The notes under the pieces were generated by a model that was not told the origin of the DNA, ran no database searches, and saw only the letters and a program-made list of their open reading frames with translations. Shown piece after piece: positions 7,931 to 13,500 of a stretch of DNA of 13,500 bases (positions are counted from its first letter, which is position 1; each line of letters begins with the position of its first letter). Where the stretch lies: assembly GCA_002391185.1 (NCBI GenBank), contig DGRY01000071.1, positions 1 through 13,500 on the forward strand, read 5' to 3'. The position numbers and the translations under genes are program-made. Source of the DNA: Prevotella sp. UBA4376 (GTDB lineage Bacteria; Bacteroidota; Bacteroidia; Bacteroidales; Bacteroidaceae).

Positions 7931-9382
7931 TTATTTCTTAATCAACATACACAAACCAAGGAATGTAAATAGTGCATTAAATATCAACAACTCATAAGAG
8001 AACTGATAACCACCAAACAAAATTTCACTATTGCTGGACAAAATAAAACATAATATTGGTGAAAGTATTGCTACAAGTGGTACATAGTGATCTCTTACTT
8101 TCTTTTTCATTAAAATGCCAAATGCAAAAAGACCCAAAATTGGACCATAAGTATAGCTTGCCAACACATACACGGCATCAACAACAGAACTATTGTTAAA
8201 CAATCCGAAAACAAATATCACTACTCCCATGAGGATAGCCATAGCAATATGTACATGCTTTCTAACTCGGGCAACATAATAATCTACATTTCCAGTCTCT
8301 ATCTTCTTGTCTGCAGCAAGAATATCAATAGTAAATGACGTTGTTAACGCTGTTAGTGCAGAACCAGCTGCACTATAGGCTGAAGAGAAAAGGCCAACTA
8401 TAAACAAAATACCAACTATTAATGGAAGGAAACTACTTGTTGCTACTGCAGGGAATAAACTGTCACCTGTTGCATCTATTCCAACACGCGCGGCAAACTC
8501 ATAAAGCAAAACGCCAAGCATAAGAAATAACAGATTGATAAAGAACTGAGCAACGATACTCACCATCATATTCTTCTGTGAATCGCGATAGTTCTGGCAA
8601 CTTAGATTTCGCTGCATCATATCTTGATCTAATCCCGTTGTTGCAATCATGGTAAACACTCCTGCTAAGAATTGTTTCCAAAAGAAACGCTTATCGTTAG
8701 CGTCGTCAAAGAAGAATACCTGTGACATATCACTATCACTAATAGATTTTATCATCTGAGTAAAATTCATATCCAACTGATTTGCAATGAAATATATACT
8801 TAGCGCTACAGATAAAATCAAACAAAGTGATTTCAATACATCTGTCCAGATGATACTCTTTACACCCCCGCGGAAAGTATATAACCAAACCAGAAAAACT
8901 GTTAACACAACATTGAGGATGAAAGGAAGATGTAAAGGTTCAAAAACCAATAACTGTAATGTGAGACATACAAGAAACAAGCGTACAGAAGCTCCAAGCA
9001 TTTTGGATATAAAGAAAAACCAAGCACCTGTCTTGTAACTCTTAATTCCAAAACGATTCTCAAGATATTGATATACCGAAACAAGATGCATACGATAGAA
9101 AAGGGGTACCAATACAAAAGCGATGATAAACTGACCAACAACAAAACCCATTACCATCTGAAGATATGAGAAATTCTTCACACCAACCATTCCTGGAACT
9201 GAAACAAAAGTTACACCAGAAATGAACGAACCCATAGTAGCAATGGCAACAATTCCCCATTTGGACTTTCTGTTTCCTACAAAAAATCCTTGATTGTCTG
9301 CCTTTCTACCCGCAAACCATGAGATTCCAAAAAGCAAAATAAAGTAAGCTACAACTGTAATTAAAATAATTGAAGGATTCAT
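7931..9382 (-). CDS. Sodium:solute symporter (SSS family), inner membrane
   Basis: This is a 483-aa multi-pass membrane protein of the sodium:solute symporter family (LeuT fold, usually 13 helices). Family marks are FFVGNRKSKW (33-42), ATMGSFISGVTFVSVPG (48-64, the broken first core helix), YTFRGGVKSIIWTDVLK (168-184), TTGLDQDMMQRNLS (248-261) and FSSAYSAAGSALTALTTS (332-349, the sodium-site helix). It imports a solute with Na+. The solute is unknown; MurNAc, another released amino sugar, or the dipeptide product are the candidates that fit the operon. It has no added signalling domain. It starts 109 nt after the upstream gene, the only wide gap in the operon, without a clear Shine-Dalgarno. 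It is followed 11 nt later by the AmiE-like gene. Confidence 0.92.
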   Translation of the reverse strand: MNPSIILITVVAYFILLFGISWFAGRKADNQGFFVGNRKSKWGIVAIATMGSFISGVTFVSVPGMVGVKNFSYLQMVMGFVVGQFIIAFVLVPLFYRMHLVSVYQYLENRFGIKSYKTGAWFFFISKMLGASVRLFLVCLTLQLLVFEPLHLPFILNVVLTVFLVWLYTFRGGVKSIIWTDVLKSLCLILSVALSIYFIANQLDMNFTQMIKSISDSDMSQVFFFDDANDKRFFWKQFLAGVFTMIATTGLDQDMMQRNLSCQNYRDSQKNMMVSIVAQFFINLLFLMLGVLLYEFAARVGIDATGDSLFPAVATSSFLPLIVGILFIVGLFSSAYSAAGSALTALTTSFTIDILAADKKIETGNVDYYVARVRKHVHIAMAILMGVVIFVFGLFNNSSVVDAVYVLASYTYGPILGLFAFGILMKKKVRDHYVPLVAILSPILCFILSSNSEILFGGYQFSYELLIFNALFTFLGLCMLIKK

Positions 9383-9394
9383 GTTACTAATTAT

Positions 9395-9454
9395 AAAGAT
9401 TAATTTATGAGTTTAAAGATTAACAGTTTATAAGTTTATAAGTTTGAAGTTTAA
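9395..9454. repeat. A+T-rich direct repeats in the transglutaminase-symporter gap
   Basis: The 109-nt gap contains AAAGATTAA twice, 20 bp apart (9395 and 9415). It also has GTTTA-like words at 9411, 9426, 9434, 9442 and 9449, the later ones forming short tandem units of GTTTATAA. I see no TAnnTTTG promoter here. It may act as an unstructured A/U-rich spacer or a decayed repeat. Confidence 0.55.
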
Positions 9455-9490
9455 TTTTTCATTCTTCCCATCTTACTTATTCCAAATTAC

Positions 9491-9539
9491 GCTAATTAGT
9501 CCTCCCTTCCCTACCGGGGAGGGTTGGGGTGAGGCTAAT
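9491..9539. repeat. G+C-rich interspersed-type repeat flanked by GCTAAT direct repeats
   Basis: A 37-bp C/G-rich block (9497-9533) lies in A+T-rich surroundings between two copies of GCTAAT (9491-9496 and 9534-9539). It contains a 6-bp stem CCTCCC/GGGAGG (9501-9506 with 9517-9522). On the minus strand it encodes LTPTLPGREGR, a peptide resembling the LTPTL tails that interspersed G+C-rich repeats give to many bacterial proteins. The flanking repeats look like a target duplication. It overlaps the 3' end and stop codon of the transglutaminase-like gene. Confidence 0.65.
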
Positions 9540-10850
9540 ATTTTCAATTTTGTAGTTGTATTCCCAATTATTAAAGTATAGGTTACCTCCCTCCCATTCA
9601 ACCTCACCACGTTGAAAATCAACAGTTTCTGAACGAGGATATTTCTTTTCAGGAATAAGTGGCTTGCCCCAATCGTTATTCACAACAAAACGCCATGAGT
9701 CCATACCGCCCAAGAAGAAATAAGCCATATCGTCATCTGATGCATTGGGGACTCTTCCAAAAGACACATCCACAGGAACCCATCCTATACCTTCAAAATA
9801 GATTTCTCCCCAGTCATGGAGGTTATCAGCATGAGGATGTACATGAAATCCACTTTCAAAATGAGCTGGAATACCTACAATTCTACAAAGAGTAAGGAAC
9901 AGTAATGTTACTTGTCCACAGTCTCCATGTCCATTATCAAGAACATACTCAGGAATATTATCTATTGTTGAATATTCACGTGCTGAAGCCCAAGGAAATG
10001 TTTCATCAATCCAAGTAAAGATAGAGCGCGCTTTCTCATAAGGATTATCAAGACCTACAGTAAGTGAATCTGCCAGTTTCCTCAACCTCTGACTAAATAC
10101 CATATGAGGATAGCGCTCAGCTGTATATTCTTTATATAGCGAAGAACTGGTGTCATAGGGCTTTATGTTACATGCTTGTACATTCTTCCATGCACCCATC
10201 GTGGTATATTCAAATACTTCTTTGAAAACGGTTGGCTTTCCTTTCACAGCTTTTCGTTCCATGTAAAGAGTTGAATGATCAGAACGATCACCTGAAAGAA
10301 TATATTTTCGTTCAGAAGTCTTTAACAATTTAACATCTTTTTGACGCTCAAAATCTGTTCGCGGAAAAGGCAACCAGCAGCGTATAACCTTTCCAGCTGG
10401 CACTGCATCTGCATTAACCGTTAGAGTGTAGGTGATACGAACACGCTTAGACTCTGCCAATCCCTTGGAAGAAAGAGATGCATTCTTCATGATAAGCGGT
10501 ATGTTCGTAGCATTATCATCGACATACATATCTCTTTTTATTCCGTCTTTTGCCTCTTTTATTTTCTTACATTCACTGTCAACACGGAAAAGATTTGGAC
10601 CTGCATTTCTAAAATAACGTTTCTCGCCATTTATAATTCTACATTCCAACGCTCCACTTTTTTCCCATTGCAGCATCTGTTCATCAGTTACATTGGGAAT
10701 GTATTTCTGAATATAAGTCTTGATTTCTGCTTCCGTTCTCGAAAAATCCAAAGCTATCCTACGCTTCAATTCATCTTGAGTTAGGACACCATCTGCAAAG
10801 ATATTCTGTGATAACAAAAGCAAAAATATAAACAAAACATCTTTCTTCAT
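9492..10850 (-). CDS. Exported transglutaminase-like domain protein
   Basis: This 452-aa protein has a Sec signal peptide (about 1-19, LSQNIFA then D) and a helical, charged N-terminal region (about 22-105). A middle beta-rich segment follows, and then a transglutaminase-like papain-fold domain (about 265-370). The catalytic triad is visible as Cys311 in GHGDCGQ, His345 in HDWGEIYF and Asp361 in PVDVSFG. Bacterial members are usually cysteine peptidases or amidases rather than cross-linkers, so a role in trimming peptidoglycan peptides or cross-links is plausible but unproven. ATG is 9 nt after the upstream stop, with AAGGAAG touching the start codon, the best Shine-Dalgarno-like site in the operon. 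The last 13 or so residues (SLTPTLPGREGRTN) come from a G+C-rich repeat and are probably not ancestral. Confidence 0.87.
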   Translation of the reverse strand: MKKDVLFIFLLLLSQNIFADGVLTQDELKRRIALDFSRTEAEIKTYIQKYIPNVTDEQMLQWEKSGALECRIINGEKRYFRNAGPNLFRVDSECKKIKEAKDGIKRDMYVDDNATNIPLIMKNASLSSKGLAESKRVRITYTLTVNADAVPAGKVIRCWLPFPRTDFERQKDVKLLKTSERKYILSGDRSDHSTLYMERKAVKGKPTVFKEVFEYTTMGAWKNVQACNIKPYDTSSSLYKEYTAERYPHMVFSQRLRKLADSLTVGLDNPYEKARSIFTWIDETFPWASAREYSTIDNIPEYVLDNGHGDCGQVTLLFLTLCRIVGIPAHFESGFHVHPHADNLHDWGEIYFEGIGWVPVDVSFGRVPNASDDDMAYFFLGGMDSWRFVVNNDWGKPLIPEKKYPRSETVDFQRGEVEWEGGNLYFNNWEYNYKIENISLTPTLPGREGRTN

Positions 10851-10859
10851 CTTCCTTAT

Positions 10860-12014
10860 CTATAGTTTTACCAATCCTATTCCGGGTCTGTCTGGCAAAG
10901 TAATTTTTCCCTTCTTAACTTCCATGCCCTTGAAGATATCGTTCTTAATCAACAAGTTACCATCAAGATCAGCAAAATCCACTACTGGCGAAAGCTGAGC
11001 TGCAGCACTTACTGCACATGAAGTCTCTGTCATACAACCTATCATCACTTTCATATCACATGCCCTTGCAAAATTCATCATCTTCCACGCTTCACGCATA
11101 CCAGTACACTTCATAAGCTTAATATTAATGCCACTGTAAGCTCCCTGTATTTTCTTTACATCCTTCAGTCTCTGAATTGCTTCATCTGCAAAAATAGGAA
11201 GCGGCGAATGTTCTGTAACCCAAGCAGTATCATCAAGTTGCTCCTTGGGCATTGGCTGTTCTACCATAACAATATTATGTTCTTTCAACCAATGAATCAT
11301 ATCAAGAGCCATGTGCTTATCTTTCCAACCTTGATTAACATCAACAGCAATAGGAAGATTGGTAACTTGACGGATTGTCTCTATCATCTCCTTATCATTT
11401 TCTCTTCCCAACTTAACCTTTAGAATATTAAATTTATCAGCACATTCACGAGTTTTCTGCTTCACAACATCAGCAGTATCAATACCAATAGTAAAGGTGG
11501 TATTGGGTGTTTTAGCTGGATTCAAGCCCCATATTCTATACCAAGGTGCACCCAATAGTTTTCCAACAAGATCGTGTAAAGCAATATCTACAGCTGCCTT
11601 TGCTGCAGAATCACCTGGCGACAAAGAGTCTATATAAGTAAGAATATCATCAAGCTGGAATGGGTCATTAAATTTACTAAGATCAACTTTCTGCAAAAAA
11701 TCGGTAACACTCTTAACTGTTTGTCCTAAATATTGTGGCATACTTGCTTCACCATATCCTGTAACCCCATCGTAACTTATCTCCACCTGAACATCAGGTG
11801 TTGTTGTACGTGAATAGGTAGCAACGGTGAAGGTATGGCGTAATTGCAACTCATATGGATAGAATTTTAGTGACATTTTTCCACTTTTCCCCTTACGATT
11901 GATGTTAAATAAAGGCGCATTAGCCAAGCGCTCCATAGCATCAACATTAGTTAAAGTCAATACTGAACCAACAGAAGCAAGAGTTGCTTTCTTGAGAAAA
12001 TCTCTTCTTTTCAT
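10860..12014 (-). CDS. Tat-signal dipeptide epimerase, probable L-Ala-D/L-Glu epimerase (enolase superfamily)
   Basis: This enzyme should interconvert L-Ala-D-Glu and L-Ala-L-Glu, making the peptidoglycan dipeptide usable. The 384-aa protein has the enolase-superfamily fold: an N-terminal capping domain (about 48-170) and a barrel with K199-V-K201 and K299 as acid/base lysines. Metal ligands are D225 (AVDVNQGW), E252 (VEQP) and D277 (FADEAI). The D349-L-D351 motif is typical of dipeptide epimerases that grip the substrate's amino group. The N-terminus MKRRDFLKKATLASVG is a twin-arginine (Tat) export signal with a hydrophobic stretch after it. The ATG lies 3 nt after the upstream stop, which supports this start. 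An internal Met47 would give a cytoplasmic form like E. coli YcjG. The neighbouring YkfC-like peptidase supplies its substrate, as in the Bacillus ykf operon. Specificity is inferred. Confidence 0.93.
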   Translation of the reverse strand: MKRRDFLKKATLASVGSVLTLTNVDAMERLANAPLFNINRKGKSGKMSLKFYPYELQLRHTFTVATYSRTTTPDVQVEISYDGVTGYGEASMPQYLGQTVKSVTDFLQKVDLSKFNDPFQLDDILTYIDSLSPGDSAAKAAVDIALHDLVGKLLGAPWYRIWGLNPAKTPNTTFTIGIDTADVVKQKTRECADKFNILKVKLGRENDKEMIETIRQVTNLPIAVDVNQGWKDKHMALDMIHWLKEHNIVMVEQPMPKEQLDDTAWVTEHSPLPIFADEAIQRLKDVKKIQGAYSGINIKLMKCTGMREAWKMMNFARACDMKVMIGCMTETSCAVSAAAQLSPVVDFADLDGNLLIKNDIFKGMEVKKGKITLPDRPGIGLVKL

Positions 12015-12017
12015 ATC

Positions 12018-13010
12018 TTATCTATAGTATTCGTTTTTATTCGTTGTAGTTAATCCATCCTCCTTATTTATATAGGGAAGCACACGCTGTGCCCACAAAA
12101 GTCTATTAAGATCATATTCATCATATTCTGCATCTTTAGGATCAAAACTACTCACATGAACATAGCCAAGTGAGTGAATAAACTTTTTGTTACCTAAATA
12201 TATACCAACGTGACTAACACGAGCCTTTACACTATCTCCTTGTGCTTTTTTACCGAAAAAAACTAAATCACCAGGAATTAGATTACTAAAATCAGAGGAT
12301 ATTTCAATATGTCTTCCTTTTTTTGCCTGCTGTGAAGCATTACGTGGAATAATAATATCATGCATCAGAAGAGCTGTACGCACAAAACCACTGCAGTCAA
12401 CGCCTTTTGTACTTGTTCCGCCCCACATATATGGAAAACCAATTAGTTTCTTTGAAGTAGCTATAATACTTTGAGCATCATTCTTCAACCCCGCACGCCA
12501 TCTATTCAACTCAACAGCATCCTGCTTTGAAAGGTATCCCTTTCTTCCATCTGGAAATTGTACATGAAAGAAATTCTTTGTTTCTGCTAAAACTTTCAAT
12601 CTGTTATTTGCAACGACATCACTAATTGTAGATGCATGCTTATCTGGCGCAGAATATACAAAAGCGTAAACAGATGTAACAACAGCCTGACGAGATCTAT
12701 TCCATTCTGAACATTCCTTAGAAGTCATCTTAATTACAGAACTGCTCAAAACCCACGACCTATCGCCATCAGCCTGTTCTACATATAACCAGCGACCATC
12801 CTTTAGGATTTTTATTGGCTCACCTAATAAACCTTGTGTTTCCATACCTGCATCATAGTCACCAGATACGCGCATATTACATACCGATACACTCACAATA
12901 GCCCAATCTTTAACTTGATTGTTCTGATTTTGAGCTAACACTGGAAGCGAGATTATCGCCGTAATGAAACAGTAGATAACTTTAGTAAAAAAACATCGTA
13001 TCTCTTCCAT
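12018..13010 (-). CDS. SH3-NlpC/P60 peptidase, YkfC-like gamma-D-glutamyl endopeptidase
   Basis: This is a 330-aa exported cysteine peptidase. After an N-terminal hydrophobic signal (about 10-26, ISLPVLAQ) come two bacterial SH3-like domains (about 35-95 and 108-165). The NlpC/P60 domain (about 180-310) follows, with Cys206 in VDCSGFV, His267 in SHVGIYLG and His279 in FIHS as the catalytic set, plus GFPYMWGGTS and PGDLVFF. This architecture matches Bacillus YkfC (dipeptidyl-peptidase VI type), which cuts between D-Glu and diaminopimelate in peptides with a free N-terminal L-Ala, giving L-Ala-D-Glu. That product is the substrate of the epimerase encoded 3 nt downstream. A free N-terminus would require prior amidase action, fitting the AmiE-like gene. 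It is the first gene of the operon, 57 to 60 nt after the predicted transcription start. Confidence 0.92.
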   Translation of the reverse strand: MEEIRCFFTKVIYCFITAIISLPVLAQNQNNQVKDWAIVSVSVCNMRVSGDYDAGMETQGLLGEPIKILKDGRWLYVEQADGDRSWVLSSSVIKMTSKECSEWNRSRQAVVTSVYAFVYSAPDKHASTISDVVANNRLKVLAETKNFFHVQFPDGRKGYLSKQDAVELNRWRAGLKNDAQSIIATSKKLIGFPYMWGGTSTKGVDCSGFVRTALLMHDIIIPRNASQQAKKGRHIEISSDFSNLIPGDLVFFGKKAQGDSVKARVSHVGIYLGNKKFIHSLGYVHVSSFDPKDAEYDEYDLNRLLWAQRVLPYINKEDGLTTTNKNEYYR

Positions 13011-13073
13011 CTATCTTTAAACTAAATATAAAACTATTCGTTCTTTCGTAATGGTTAAACGTACTTTTCGGCA

Positions 13074-13104
13074 CAAATATAAATAATTTTTATAATAAAT
13101 CAAT
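13074..13104 (-). promoter_or_regulatory. Predicted promoter of the muropeptide operon
   Basis: Reading the minus strand, TATATTTG (13081-13074) matches the Bacteroidota primary-sigma -7 box TAnnTTTG. ATTG (13104-13101) stands 19 nt upstream as the -33 element. Transcription would begin near 13067-13070, giving a leader of about 60 nt before the first ATG. The region is strongly A+T-rich. No operator or riboswitch could be recognised in the leader. Confidence 0.6.
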
Positions 13105-13178
13105 GAGAAAACAAAAAAAAAATTTAATTATTACACTAAAATATTAAATCGTAAGTGTTAACTGCACTATCCTAAATC

Positions 13179-13268
13179 CCAGAAACCCCAGATTCTCCAG
13201 AATTTCCAGAAAATATAGAGATCATAGAACTTCTAGAGCCTCTAAAGCCTCTAGTTCTTCTAGTTTCT
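13179..13268. repeat. Ten in-register degenerate 9-bp tandem repeats
   Basis: From 13179 the plus strand divides into ten consecutive 9-bp units with general form CYAGANNNN. The first four begin CCAGA, the next two ATAGA, and the last four CTAGA, CTAAA or CTAGT. The last four (from 13233) are the most alike, with CTAGAGCCT followed by CTAAAGCCT. The array fills most of the space between the 5S terminators and the operon promoter. One minus-strand frame is open through it, but it has no start codon, so it is treated as non-coding. Confidence 0.7.
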
Positions 13269-13270
13269 CT

Positions 13271-13298
13271 AAAAAAAAGCACAAAGCGCGCTTTGCGC
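13271..13298 (-). terminator. Second intrinsic terminator after 5S rRNA
   Basis: An 8-bp G+C-rich stem (13279-13286 with 13291-13298, one G.T pair) with a CGCG loop is followed on the minus strand by eight T residues (13278-13271). It backs up the terminator immediately after the 5S gene. Confidence 0.8.
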
Positions 13299-13300
13299 AA

Positions 13301-13334
13301 CAAAAAAAGCCCCGAAGAATTAATCTTCGAGGCT
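13301..13334 (-). terminator. Primary intrinsic terminator of the rRNA operon
   Basis: An 11-bp stem (13308-13318 with 13324-13334, one G.T pair) has a 5-nt loop. On the minus strand a run of seven T residues follows. It begins about 12 nt after the 5S rRNA 3' end. Confidence 0.88.
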
Positions 13335-13345
13335 TTCTAATGAAA

Positions 13346-13456
<111 letters not shown>

Positions 13457-13500
13457 ATAATAGGGTTATGACGTATTTTCTACACAAGCAACACATAAAG

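Noticed and set aside
9383..9491. Internal promoter for the symporter gene
   Set aside because: No TAnnTTTG box on the minus strand was found in the gap; the closest string has only one base between TA and TTTG.
9497..9533. Insertion sequence
   Set aside because: The G+C-rich block is only 37 bp, with no transposase and no terminal inverted repeats of IS type. It fits a non-autonomous interspersed repeat instead.
13170..13270. Small protein with three-residue periodicity encoded by the 9-bp repeats (minus strand)
   Set aside because: One frame is open through the array, but it lacks an upstream start codon and runs out of the rRNA terminator, so there is no support for translation.

Overview
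The window reads as Prevotella or a close relative (Bacteroidota). It is A+T-rich and holds a SusC/SusD outer-membrane pair. Start regions are A-rich and mostly lack a strong Shine-Dalgarno. The single convincing promoter has the Bacteroidota -7 form TAnnTTTG. The 5S rRNA also looks Bacteroidota-like. This is judged from sequence style alone, without a database search.

Layout: everything is on the minus strand, so transcription runs right to left. At the right edge (about 13456-13346) lies the 5S rRNA end of an rRNA operon, followed by two tandem intrinsic terminators and a 90-bp array of degenerate 9-bp repeats. A promoter near 13074-13104 then starts an eight-gene operon: a YkfC-like NlpC/P60 peptidase with SH3 domains, a Tat-signal dipeptide epimerase, an exported transglutaminase-like protein, a sodium:solute symporter, an exported beta-lactamase-fold hydrolase that resembles AmiE amidases, a NamZ (DUF1343/GH171) exo-muramidase, a SusC-type TonB-dependent transporter and a SusD-type lipoprotein. 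A strong terminator at 276-308 closes the operon. Gaps between genes are 3 to 45 nt, except one of 109 nt before the symporter gene.

How the genes fit together: the enzyme set matches a stepwise dismantling of peptidoglycan fragments, and almost every product carries an export signal. The inferred order is as follows. SusCD imports muropeptides across the outer membrane. NamZ removes MurNAc from non-reducing ends. The AmiE-like enzyme separates the peptide from MurNAc. The NlpC/P60 enzyme cuts after D-Glu to release L-Ala-D-Glu. The epimerase makes L-Ala-L-Glu. The symporter takes a released sugar or small product into the cytoplasm. In Bacillus, NamZ/AmiE and YkfB/YkfC sit in separate operons. 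Here both halves are joined to a SusCD pair, giving a candidate peptidoglycan utilisation locus. The transglutaminase-like protein has no assigned step.

Non-coding structure worth a second look: three 22-bp units with a palindromic core at 182-247, the 9-bp-periodic array at 13179-13268, and a G+C-rich mobile-looking repeat between GCTAAT direct repeats that supplies the last residues of the transglutaminase-like protein.
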